Below are positions 1 to 12,400 of a stretch of 64,000 nt of DNA, in pieces (positions within the stretch are counted from its first letter, which is position 1; each line of letters begins with the position of its first letter). Position numbers and translations under genes: made by a program. The stretch is from Asterochloris sp. CNOR1 (lineage: Eukaryota > Chlorophyta > Trebouxiophyceae > Trebouxiales > Trebouxiaceae): NCBI GenBank assembly GCA_963969365.1, contig OZ017755.1:372001-436000 (forward strand), read 5' to 3'. The notes below the pieces were generated by a model. That model did not search any database, was not told the origin of the DNA, and was given only the letters and a program-made list of their open reading frames with translations.

Positions 1-419
1 CTGGCTGTGTGTGCAAGCGTCGGCCAGGGCCCCCGTCCACAGGTGGCCTGGCTTGTCTGCAGCAGATGCTCTGGGCCAGCAAATGGGCTGCTCCTGTACA
101 CTTGACCCCCTCACGGAGTAGCCCACACCTCTAGGCACAACATTGGGCTCCCCTGCCATGCACAATTCACTTGCACGGACCAGCAGTTGCATCAGGCAGT
201 GCAGCCTGTGCACGCACTGCATGGGCTAAGCATGCAATGCCCCCTGGCCTTTCATGCAAAGTCTTCTAGCACTGTAGCACTGTGGACGCAGAGCTCCGCT
301 TTGTAGCGGGCGCTGCCAGCAAAGCTCAGAGGACTTCGGGGTGAGGCACACAGCTTGGGCTTGCCACCTCAAGGCTGGGCTGCATGCCTGAGGTCCCACC
401 TTTCATCTCCACTGTGCAG

Positions 420-3400
420 GGCAGCACTGACTTTGTCGAAGATCTGGGCATGCAGCAGCCTACACGCATGGATCTGGACTTTGTGGCTCACGGCTCAGGA
501 GACGAAGACGCCAAGCATGCTGTGCGTGCGAGCGACTACAGGCTGCCCCGCAGCGCGCGGCGGCCCGGGGCGCAGGTGTGTTCCAAGGCTAAAGCAGAGC
601 ATGGCCCTCCGCGGAATTCAGGGTGCTGCCTCACAGTGCTCGGCCCTCCGGCCACCAGCTCCATCCCAGATGGGGCTGCTTGATGCGCTCAGTCAGCTTG
701 AGCTGCAGGGGTGCCAGCCAGTCTGTTGAGCCATGTGGAGCATGTGCTCACCTGCCTGGCGACGCAGCCACCTGCTCCGGCACCGCGCCACCTCGCGCTG
801 AAACCTTGGAGCTCTGCTGCAGGGTAGCTCAGCCGGTGGAGACACCTGCACGCAGCACAGCCACCTCCACATTGTGCAGGTTTTGTCGCACCCGCTGCCG
901 ACATAGAGCTCTAGCCCACCATCTGCAGTTTCCATTACTTGCTGGACAACCAGCTTGTTCCCATTCCCCCTGTGGAGCAAACCTCAAACCCACAATGCCT
1001 CCTGAACGATGAACGCCTTCTTCTGGCACTGAGGTGCTTCTGCTGCACGGCCGCCAGCCTGTGCCCGCCGGGCCCCATAGTGCACCCCACAGCCACAGTG
1101 CCTGCTCAACAACCAATGCCTCCATCTGATGCTGGACTGATTCTGCTGCAGGGCCGCCAGCCCATGCTCCTTGCGCCCCATGGAGCAACCCACAGCCACA
1201 GTGCCTCCTCAACGACTGACGCCTCCAGTTGACACTTGACTGATTCTGCTGCAGGGCCCCCAGCCTGTGCACCTGGCCCCTGTGCAGCAGCCTGCCCAGA
1301 TTGATCGCCTGCAGCGTGCAGTGGACCAAGGAGCTCACTACCAGAGGGAGGCTCTGAAGCTGCGCCAGCAGCAGCTGGAGAAGGGAGCCGTCGTGGGGAG
1401 GCGCAAGATCGGCAAGCGCCAGCAGGCGGCACAAGTGGCAGCTCAGCATCATGCAGGTGGGCCCTCTGCTGGCCCAGGCCCAGGTGCTGACTGCCTGCAT
1501 AGCTTCGAAAGTGTGTTTTGATCTGCTTAGAGCTCTCATGGCGGTGAGACGAATGGTCCCGAAGCTGCCAGCAGATGGCTGCCTGGCAGCATAGCACTGT
1601 GCAGGTGGGCAGAAGCAGCCTCCAGTCGCTGACACGGCTCATCTTCAGATTGTGTTCCTCAAAGCAGCTGAGCCAGGGGGTTCTGTCCAAAGCTAGGGCT
1701 TTCTGTCGGGTCTCCTGCGGCAGGGGCGCAAGGTTGACATCCTGCTGTTTACTGCATTCAGTTGCACTGCACCTGCGACAGCCACGCTGAAGGCAGACGC
1801 ATATGGCGATGCCTGCTTCTAACGGCTGCTGTGCAATGCCTGCAGTCAGCATCTGACCCTTTTGTGCATCTGCCTGCTTTTCATCTGCACTGCACCTGCG
1901 ACAGCTACGCTGAAGGCAGCTCTGTCTGGCGATGCCTCTTCCTGACGGCTGCTGTTCAATGCCTGCAGTCATCACTGTCTTGTGCACGCAGCTGCATGTT
2001 CTGTGACCTTGAGTACTTTTCCTGCTGGTTCCTTAGGCTGAAGCAACTCTAAGTACGGGCTGCTAACGGGCAAGCAGCTCTGTGGTTGCCTGCAATGTCC
2101 CTCAGCAGAGCTGCTTGAGCTGCAATTGCCTGCAATGTCCCTCAGCAGCTGCTCACCTCATTTGTGCAAACACCCAGCATGGTCTTTGACGCCTCTCAGC
2201 AGACCTTGCTTGTGGCACGGCAATCGCGCAGCTGCCTGCACTGCGCCCACTCAGCGGTCTTGTCTCCCTCCTGTGCAGAGCCTGGCTCGGATTCAGACGC
2301 CTCGCAGCAGACCTTGCTGGTGGCACAGCAGCTTCGGCAGCAGCAGCTGAAGCGGCAGGTGTTGGCCGCTGAGCGGCGCGCCCGAGATTCCAGCGTGGAA
2401 AGGTCACGGTCGCCGCCACGGGCGGGCCCCATGCAGCTGGTGTGTCTGTGCAGTTGACTGGTTGCATCGGCTGGAGGGACAGGTCCAGCCTGAGCCTGCC
2501 AACCTTGCTCTGGACGCTGTTTTGCTGGCAGCTCAGCAGCAGCCCCTGGCCACCCTGAGAGTTGGCGCTGTGTTGGCGCATCGCCCCGGGGGTTGCTCTG
2601 CCATTGCAAACCTTCAACTGGGTGTCCTTTGACAGGACTGGTTTTTTGCGAGACCTAGAATCCTTCTTGGGGTTGTGCCCCCCCCGGCAACACTTGGCTT
2701 GAGCATCAGCAGGCCTGGTGTCCAGCCTCATGATGCCCTATCTTGCAGGCAGTATTCTCCTGTGCAGATTGCTGAGGGCACACTAGCTGTCCTAGCAGCA
2801 CTAGCTGAGCAGCGCCACAGGACACAGGTTGGTACTCTTGAACTGATCTGGGAAACGCTTTTGCAGGAACCCCAGGGTGTTCCGCCGCAGCAGATGGTCC
2901 AGGCGGAGGTGCGTCTGCTGCAGCGCCTGCGCCAGCAGAGCTCAGAGCTGGGGGCGCACCGCATGGCCAGGGTGAACGGCGTGCGGCGGCGGGAGGGGCG
3001 TTCCGGTGAGCAACATCTGCTTAGGGTTCAGCACTGTGATGGCGGTGGGTGTGCTGCACGGCAAGCACGTCTGCAGTGCTGCAACCTCTTTGAGTTGCGC
3101 ACCGGCGTGTTGCTTGACATGCTGTGCATCTCTGATTGTAGGCAAACCACTGCCAAGCTGAGCATGCACAGGGCAACCAAGAGTAGTGCACTTGTGAGAC
3201 ACTGTTGTTGTTGCTTCATGTGACCTGGCTGTGTTGTGCAGTAAGGTCTCCCCCGTTGCTGCTGGAAGCATTCCCGACCACTGGCTGGCACAGCAACACC
3301 TGTGCAGAGCACAAATGCTGACCTCATGCAGCTGTGACCCCTGCAATCTCTTTTGGCCACTTGTTGTGCCTGTGCTCTGAGCAGCACCAAATAAGTTGCA

Positions 3401-6400
3401 GCTGCAACATGTTTGCAATGACATGCTGCTGTGTGGCTGTGCAGTCTCCTCTGGCCGCTCCAGGCGACCTGACTCAGAAGTGATGAGGGGCATAGAGCAG
3501 CTGTCAGCACACCTGGGGCCGGCTGCCCCCGCCCCGGTGAGTAAGACGCAGGACTTCAGTGGGTCTCCTCCATGAGCACTTGCCCTGCCTGGCATGCTCA
3601 ACCCTAAAGCTCTGATATGCACCCTGCACCTGACTCTCGGGGTGCAAGCAGGCCACGCTTGCCTGGTTGACACCCAGCAGCAGACCGCCTGTAACCCTTG
3701 GCCTTCTGCAGCAGTGTCAGTGCTGGCCTGTGGGCTGTGCAAGGCTGCGACTCTGAACCCGGTCTGCACGTCCCCAGTGGACGCCTCTCCCTCATGCAGC
3801 ACTGCTCGTGCTGTTCAAATTTATCGCACTCCCTGGTCTCCAGGTGCTGCCCTGATGGGCGGGCATGTGCTCACAAGTCGCCGAGCCCTGCTGCCTTGCT
3901 GCTCTGCAGTTGCCGGCCGTCCCTAATTTGATGCGCGGGACCTCTTCAGCGCTGCCGCTGTTGACCGAGGTGCACAGTCCCGACGGGGGAGCTGCTGAGT
4001 CTGATGACACTCCAGGTGGGGGCAGCTCTGCAGTGAAGTGTGCCGCTTGTGATACTTGCTGTGCAGCTTTCTGGGGTTGCTGTCTGGTCATGCTCTGTTG
4101 CAGCGGCCGCTGTCCAGCTTTGCTGTGTTGTAGCATGCTGGGCACCATCCTGTCCTGGTGGCTAAGACGAGGGAGGCTCAAACTTGTTCTGCTGCCCAGT
4201 CTTGGCAGTGTGGAGCCACTGGCTTTCTTTGGCAGGATGTGCCTCATGTAGCAGTCCTGCATGTGAAGCTGATGCAAAGGACTGTGTGACTCCTGCTGTA
4301 CTTTCAGACGCATATGCTGGCCAGAGCACCTTCGCTTGGTTAACCAGCAAGCCATGACATGGTTGACCTAAAACTAGTTTGACCTGGCGTCTGGCTGTCT
4401 GCTGAGGAGTACCACCCTTCTGCAGGCCCCTCCAAGCTGGATACAGGCGGCAGCACCCGCAACACACGTGTCTGGAAGCCTTGGGTGCCCATACCCAAAA
4501 TTGGGCCGTCCTCCCAGGCTCCACCTAGTCTGGACTTTAAGCCAACCCAGCCCACTGACCAGGCCCAGATGTCCATTGACGCTGCAAGCCCCAGGCTGCC
4601 AGATGCAGACCATGGCATGTCTGCTGTCGCTGCAAGCCACGTGCTGCCAGACACAGACCGTGGCATGCCTGCCTATGCTGCAAGCCACAGGCTGCCAGTG
4701 GCAGAAGACAAGGTCTCTTTGCCCCCCGCTGACAGCCCCACCAGCTCCCTCGGGGACCCAGCCAGCCGGTCGCCTGTCATGGTGTCTGGCGTGTCCAGTG
4801 CGCCTGACTCTGAGGCTCTCTATGAGCTGCCCGGCCTGATGGCCTCGGGCAGCGACAGCCAGCCGACCCAGGCGGCAAGTGTCACCGTCAGGCATATTCC
4901 TGCGGGTGCTGCTGCAGTCAGTGATGCAGCTGCGGAGGCTGATGCGGAGCCTGCTGCTGCACAGGCTCCTGCAGGTCGGGGCGCTCTTCCCGCAGACGAC
5001 ACCGCAGCGGGGTCGCATGATGCAGAGGCCCCTGCAGGTCAGGGCGCTGTCCCCACTGCTGCTTGGCTGGGCCCATCAAGCATGGGTGTCGGCACCAGTC
5101 AGGCTGTGGTGACAGGTGCAGGGCAGACTGGTCCGCCTGCTGGCGCCAGGCTGGGGCCAGCACCTGTGGACGGGGAGGCAGCAGCAGGGCAGACTGCTGC
5201 CCCTGCTGGTGCCAAGCTGGAGCCAGACACTGTGGCTAGGGTTGAGGCAGCAGCAGGGCAGACTGCTGGCCCTGTTGGCACCAGGCTGGAGCCAGCGGCA
5301 CCTGTGCCTGGGGATTCAGCAGCAGGGCAAACCACTACCCCTGCTGGTGACCCAGCACCTGTGGCTGGGCACTCAGCAGCAGGGCAAACTGCTGCCCCTG
5401 CTGCTGGCAACCTGCAGCCTGCAGCCGCTGCATCCGCCGCTGCTGGGCGGGGCAAGGGTGTTGGTGGGGCGGCCAGCACAGCCCAGGCTCCTATGGACGC
5501 ACGCCAGATGCAGCTGCCGGCCAAGTTCGATCCAAGGGATAACAATCTACCCCCAGCAGGTGAGGTGCTGCATGCACATGCTGAGTGCCCCTGGGTGTTT
5601 GCCTTGTGCAGAGGACCGCATACGTCAGTCCTCTCTCCTTGCCCTGGAATGGGTGTTGTGGCCATGACAACCCGCTGGGGTTGAGATGCAGGTGCTGCCT
5701 GCGCTCAGCACTCGTTGTTCCCTGCCGCAGGTCCGCCAGTACCGCTGGCTCCCCCACAGCCCCAGCCTCAGCTCATAGCACAGCTGCCCACCCCCTTTGC
5801 CCAGGCCTCACTGCAGCAGCAGCCGCAGCAGCAGCAGCCAGCCAATGAGGATCTGCTGCCCTCTCCCTTTCCTATCTCAGACCTGCCTGCCAGTGTGGCA
5901 GCTGCTGCCCCTGTGCTGGCGCAGAGTCTGAAGCATGGCGGCGGCCACAGCAACAGGCCGCCGCCGGCTGGGACCGATGGAAGGGGCAGTGTCGCCGAGG
6001 GCACAGACGTCCCCCTGACTCCTGCCCCCAGCCCTGAGGTTGATATGGGGAGGCCAGCTGGGCGTTGCGGGGCCTTGCGCTCCCATCGCCTCTCAGAGGA
6101 CGACTGGGGGCGGCGCCAGGCTGAGCCTTCTGCACAGCAGGCGCCTGCCGGCGTTCCAGAGCTAGCTGCCAGCAGCACCAAGGTGCGCAAGCAGTCCTGT
6201 TGATGCTAGTGCATGCAGACTCTGTACACACTGGCCTGTGGTCACTCCATCCCAGGCAGGCAGACTCTGGCCTGCTGTGAGACCTTATGCATCACAGGCC
6301 CTTGATGATTTGCACCGCCATGCTGGGATGCGACCTCAGCACCAGTGTTGCAGCCCAGGGATCCTTGTCGCTCTCATGCGTTGTGCGGCGGTGCTCTGCA

Positions 6401-9400
6401 CATAGGGCATGGTGTGACCCTTCTTGTCGTACTCTGCAGCGGCATGAAGGCAGTGTCGCGCCAGGCGCTCACAGTCGCAATGTGTCAAGGGAGCTGCGAG
6501 AGAGCTCTGAGGGGGCCCGGTCGGCCATTCTGCTAGCAGCTGACGACGCAGAGGCTGGCGTTACTCAGCAGGGTCCTGCTGAGCAGAGCGCTGCTGAGCA
6601 CAGCGCTGCTGAGCAGAATGCTGCTGAGCACATTGCTGCTGAGCAAAACGCTGCTGAGCTGAGCGCTGCCATGCTGAGCGCCGACCCTCCCCAGCTGCTG
6701 CCAGCGCTAGATGGGATGGATGCTGGTCCCTCCAGCGGTGCATCTGGCGCGGCACAAGGTGGGGCTTCATGCCAAGAAGCAAGCTTGCTCTGCTCATAGT
6801 GCTCTATGCTGGGGAGGCTCCCTGAACGTTCATGTGTGTCTGTGATTGGCCAATGTTTGCTTCTCTGTACTGCCTCGTGGCCCTGCATCAGCATCCACCA
6901 GCACCTCAGGCTGCCAGCACTGGTCCGTGGGCCCAGCCTGTGGCAACACGCCACACTGCAAGCAAGTCCAACCGGTGGCGGGCCTCAAGTAATCTGAGCA
7001 GTCAATGCTGGTTCGCTGGTGCCTCATCGCTCGTGCACCCTGCCACTTCCCCCAACAGACGCGCACCTTGCACACTTCGTGCCACTAGAATCCGCATCAA
7101 TTTACATGCCATCGACCTTTGCAGGGCCACAGATGCCTGGCCGAGGCCCACATACCCGTGCCCTGTCCCGCTCCCTAAGCGGGGGCTCAGCGCGGGAGGC
7201 CATGCCCCAGCTGCGGTCGACCTGGGCCAGCCGTGGCCAGGCAGGTGCCGGCGGGACCCAGGCACGAGCCCATGGCTACCTGCCGCCCCCACCCCGCCAG
7301 CTGCCCAACGAGAACGTGATGGCCTCTCCAGCCAGCAGGGTGGTGCGGCAGGAGCACAGGCCCAGCGAGTCGATCTTTGGCGGCGGGGATCATAGTTGGA
7401 ATATCATGAGCAGCGGCAGCTTCAGGAAGGCAGGGGAGGGGGGCCTGACTCCCCAGGGGTCTGCAGGTGAGCTCCCTCAAAACCAGGGTTCTGCAGGTGG
7501 GCTGCCTCCCCAGGGGTCCGCAGGTGGGCTCTACAGGTGGCCTGTCTTCCCAGGGGTCTGCAGGTGGGCTGTCTCCCCAGGGGTCTGCAGCTGGGCTGCG
7601 TCCTCAAGTGTCCGCAGGGCTGCCTCCTCAGCTGATGGGCTGTCTTTCCAGGGCTCCGCAGGGGCCCTGTCTTTTCAGGGCTCCGCAGGCGGGCTGGCTC
7701 AACATCAGGGATCCGCAGGTGGGTTGTGGGGCAGCTTGTTCTTGCACCAGTACATGGTCTGCATCAGCACCTCGTATGTGAGGCTGAGAGCTTTAGGGGC
7801 CAGGACTCTCCCAGGCGTCTGCAGGTGGGATTGGGCAGCCTGGTCTGCAGACTTTGCCTCTGCACCTGCTTGGCAGGCACTCCTGTGCTGCAGACATGCC
7901 TGCCAATGCACGACACTGCTGCTGCACAGTGGAGGCCGTGCCGTTGAACACTGTCAGTCCTTGCAGTTGTGGTGTGAGAATCGGCACGGCCAGCACTGTG
8001 CAGCAGCAGTGTCATCAGACATCTCCCCAGCCTGCTGCCGCACCCCCTCAGACATGCTGCGTTCTGCAGAGAGGCCTCAGGCCGGGAGAGCCCCCCGCCC
8101 GCGCTCCCCGGGGGCTCTGCAGAGCCGCTCCGTGGCGTTCCAGCACCACGCCATCCTCAACGGGGTGGGCACCAGGTCCGCCTTCGGGAGCCCTGTGGTC
8201 GCCCTGCCCGGGCAGGGGCAGGAGCCAGGCGCGGTGCGGGCAGGAGGCCCTGCCCCGCATGTGCTGCAGCCTGCTGAGGATGAGTCCTCACCAGCAGGCC
8301 CCGCGCACACAGTAGGGGTGCTCGGTGCTGGCCAGGAGGTGCCAGCACCCATGCCAGGGGTTCAGGCCGGCAGCAGAGCTGCGCCTGTGGAGCCAGCTTC
8401 CACGCACAGGGGACAGCAGGCTGGCGGCCGAGTGCAGCCAGAGCAAGGGGCCCGGGCTGGCGACCGCGCTGTGCTGACCGCCCCAGCACCCATGCAAGGC
8501 ATGCAGGCAGCTGCAGATCCGGCATCTGGGACTGACTCAGGTTTGGAGCACGCTCAGCGGGAGCAGCGTCTACGGGAGCGTGGTCGGCGGGAGCAGCGTC
8601 TGCGGGAGCAGCAGAGGGCGGCTGCAATCGGGGCTGCAGCTGCCGCTGCCGCTGCGGTGCAGGCCAACTTCACCGTCAGGCAGCGCCAGCAGCAGCATCA
8701 GCGCCAGCAGCACCAGGAGCAGGAGCAGCAGAGGTTGCTCAGGGAGGTCAGCAGCAACAGGAACAGTTGGAAACGGGTAGGTCCTCCTGCAAGCATCCTT
8801 GACACCCTGCACAGCACCTTGCACAACGAAAACGCTGTTGATGTCTGTTTCCTGTGAGCACATGCTCCTTTGACAGAAGTTCCTCTCACCTCTCCTGTCC
8901 CTTGCACAGGAGCTTGCCTCAGCTTCTTTTCAGTGAACATGACCCCCTTGGTTCCTGTGAAAGGTTCAAACATGGGTTACCAGATGCTCAAGGCAGTGCC
9001 TTGCCTCCCCAGTGCAGCAAATGCGGTCATCCAATGCTGCTGCAGGCTACAGCTCCAGCCGCGCGCAGCAGTGCCCCTGGAGCCATGGACATTGACCCAG
9101 ATGCAGCCTCGCAGCCCCCAGGGGACAGCGAGGGCTTGGACGTGGCCAACAGGTGGGCCCCCAACACCTTGGCTGCCTGGCAGCAGACCCTCTTGCTGCG
9201 TGGCAGGGCTGCAGAACAGACTCTTGACCGGGGAGCACTGCCCAACACTCTGGCTGCATGGCAGGGCTGCTGAGCAGCTGTTTGGGGTAGTGTGAGCCAG
9301 CAGGCGGGCACAGAAACTGACGCTAGGTTTGCATACCTGCAGGCACAGGGGTGCCATGCAGAGTGAGTTCTATCTGCCGGAGGACGACCTCGCAGAGGAG

Positions 9401-12400
9401 TTGGAGCCTGCTGGCGCAGTATATGAGGCAGGTCCTGAGAGCCTGTCCTTCAGCAGGTGGAGTCGGGAGCAGAGACATGCTGGCAGGCCCAGGGGTGGAC
9501 AGCTGCCTGGCAGGGCATCTGGTACAGATGGAGAAGGGTCTCCCAGGTGCGCTGCTGCACTCTCAGGCATCTCAGCTGCTGCAGTGCCGTCTGCAGCTTC
9601 AGCAAAGCGGAGGTCGTCCCCTCCCTTCCTTTTTCTCTCTCTTATTCAGCTCAACCATGCTCAGAGCTGCCTCCTATGCTGGCTGCCTGCTGTCCATCCC
9701 CAATTTAGTCCTCTTCAGTGGTCTGTTGCATCACCCTGGCTTGCGCATCATGTGCATCATGGATAGCTGACTACAGGTGACCATATGCTGATCCTGCAGG
9801 AACATTCGCTGTTCCTTCAGGAACACTCACTGAACTGACCTGCAGGACCTCCCAGTCACCAGCTGGCAGGAGCCTGGGCACACCCACACAGGACTTGCTG
9901 CCGCAGCAGCAGCAGGCTCGGGAAGGCTCCGCTCAGGCTGATCTGCAGTCACAGCCCTCGGATGCATCCCTGGCTGAGAGGCAGCACAGCCTGGGCCGCA
10001 TCCGCACAGCAGTCCCGGCTGTGGCCAAGGGCAAGGGGCACAGGCAGCGCAGACGCATCTCATCGCCGACGCCTGTTGCCCAGCGCTCCAACTCTGCGGG
10101 CAGGGCTTCCACACCTCGAGGTTCTGGGCGGCAGGAGGCAGAGATTCCTGCATCAGGTGTGTACCTCTTCCCTATTTGGGCTTCAACCACAGACTCATTC
10201 GTGCCATTTAGAAGGTAGCTGCCGCTGCACTGCAATGCACCACAGATGCAGAGCGCTGTTCTGTCAGGCTGGCTGCCATGCACTACTCGCTCTTCTATTT
10301 GGGGCTGAGGGCATCAACGCTGCGTAAGGTCTGCTCTTGGACTGCCTGTGCCAGCCTTCTGCAGCAGAGGACTGGCAGCCCCATGACACATCGTTTCTGC
10401 CATGATACAGGCTCTGGGCTTGAGCAAGCTCCTACCCCGGCTGGCAGTCAGGCTGCAGCATGGGCCACTGACCCAGCCCATACCTCAAACGGGACGTCTT
10501 TCCGCAAGAACTCGCTTCGGGAGAACATGCTTTCTGCCATCCAGCACGCCCAGCAGCAGCAGGCGCACCCTTGGCTGCAGCAGGTGACAAGTGGAGGCCA
10601 GGCCGGGCAGCAGCAAGCTGAGGAATTTCAAGCTTTGTGCAAGTGCTGCTTGAAGCTTGTGCTTCCTATGGACTGCAGTGGCTATTGGTTAAGCATTATC
10701 TGTTTATTTGGTTTCCCATTACTTGCAGGGAGCTGGCAGCCCGAGCAAGGCGCGGGCAGCTGCAGCAGTTGGGCCGCAGCCACGGTGGGGCAAGCGGGCG
10801 GCAGCCCGGCCCAGGCTCAGCGATGTGGATTGGGAGGCACAGGTGAGCGCACCAGCCGGGCTGCTCAGCACATGTGGTGCAGGTCAAATTATGTGGTGGG
10901 GGCTGATCACCACTGTGAACCCCTGCGACAAGACCTTGTTGTGTTGGTCGCAAGCAGAGCTGGGCCATCTAGAGGCATTCTGAGGTAGCATGGGACGCAG
11001 AACCTTGACAAATGCTGCATGCAACCCCTCAGTGTTTTTGGAGCGTCGTGGGCGCGAAGGATAGGTTTGCTACAGACTCTTTCATCGGCACACTTGTATC
11101 ACCGGCAGGGTGCTGAGCTTGCTACTCACCCTGCTGGTCCCCCACCGTGCAGGATGCAAAGCCAGCAGGCATCACCACCACAGGCCCCTCTGTGCCAAAG
11201 TCTGTCTTCAGCAGCGCTGGAGATGTGCCGGAGGCTGACAGCAGGCGGGCTGCTGCTGATCAGACCAAGGGCAGAAGTCTTGCAGCTGATGTCAGTGTCC
11301 TGGACACGGCAGGCATCACCACCACAGGCCCCTCTGTGCCGAAGTCTGTCTTCAGCAGCGCCGGAGATGTGGCGGAGGCTGCCAGTAGGCGGGCCCCTGC
11401 TGATGAGACCAGGGACAGAAGCCCTGCAGCTGATGCCAGTGTCCTGGACACGGCTGCCAGCCACCGCAGCTGGCAGGGCATTGGTGTGTCCAGCAGGTCA
11501 GTGTGCTGTTCTCGGCATGTGCACTGAGCTCGTGACACAGCCCTGCTATAAGCAGCTCAGCTTGCTGGGGTTCTCCAGGGCCTCCTGGCATGCCTGTCCA
11601 GCTGCTGGCATGTAGGGTCCAGCAGGCTTGTCTGCTCTGGGCCTCGGTGGGCAGCCGGAAAGTATTGCACATCACTTTTCCTGCTGCTTGTCCTGTTAGG
11701 TTGCTGATGGGCTGCTCAGCACACTCTCATTGTCAGTCCTGTCGTGTGTGACACTGTACATGCTCCACCTGCTGGCTCTCCAGTTGACAGAGCATGACAC
11801 TGCTGTGGTGCAGGAGCGACTTCCCGACGGCCGCTGCCGCAGTGGCTGCAGCTGCAGAGGGTGCCCACGTCCGCAGCAGAAGCGCCCAGAAGGCCGCGCT
11901 GCGCCGGTCGCTGTCTGCAGCCCTGCGCAGCACCGCCAACACGTCAGCGGGGGCTGCAGAGCTCGCGCCGCCCAGCACGAGCCCGGACCGCCGGAGGCAG
12001 TTGGCCCTGCACAGTGCTTCTTCAGTGAGCTACTGATGCTTTTTGATGGGCTCCCTGTCTCTGTGTGCTGAGCGAGCAGCGCTGGCCCCCTTTGCGCCCA
12101 AGGCTCTCTGGACTCGGGAGCCTCAGAGCTGTCACTGCCAAACACCAACCCGAAAGCACCGCAGCCATCAGGTCTGCACAGTGCTGCTTCAGAGACCACC
12201 CCCTTGCACAGGGGTGCTTCAGTGAGCCACCTCCAGCACAGCCTTGCATTGATGAGCACCCAGTTGCACGGCGCTCCTTCAGTGAGCGCCCCTCTGCACA
12301 GCGCTGCTTCAGTGAGCTCCCACTTGCTCAGCGCTGCTCTGGTGAGCAACCTCTGGCACAGCGCTTCTGCAGTGAGCATCCTTGCTTGTCCCTGCTTGGG

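Noticed and set aside
7019-8857. Long plus-strand open frame as a single-exon gene
   Set aside because: Part of it carries clear intron borders and the minisatellite; the two coding ends fit the exon chain of gene 1 instead.
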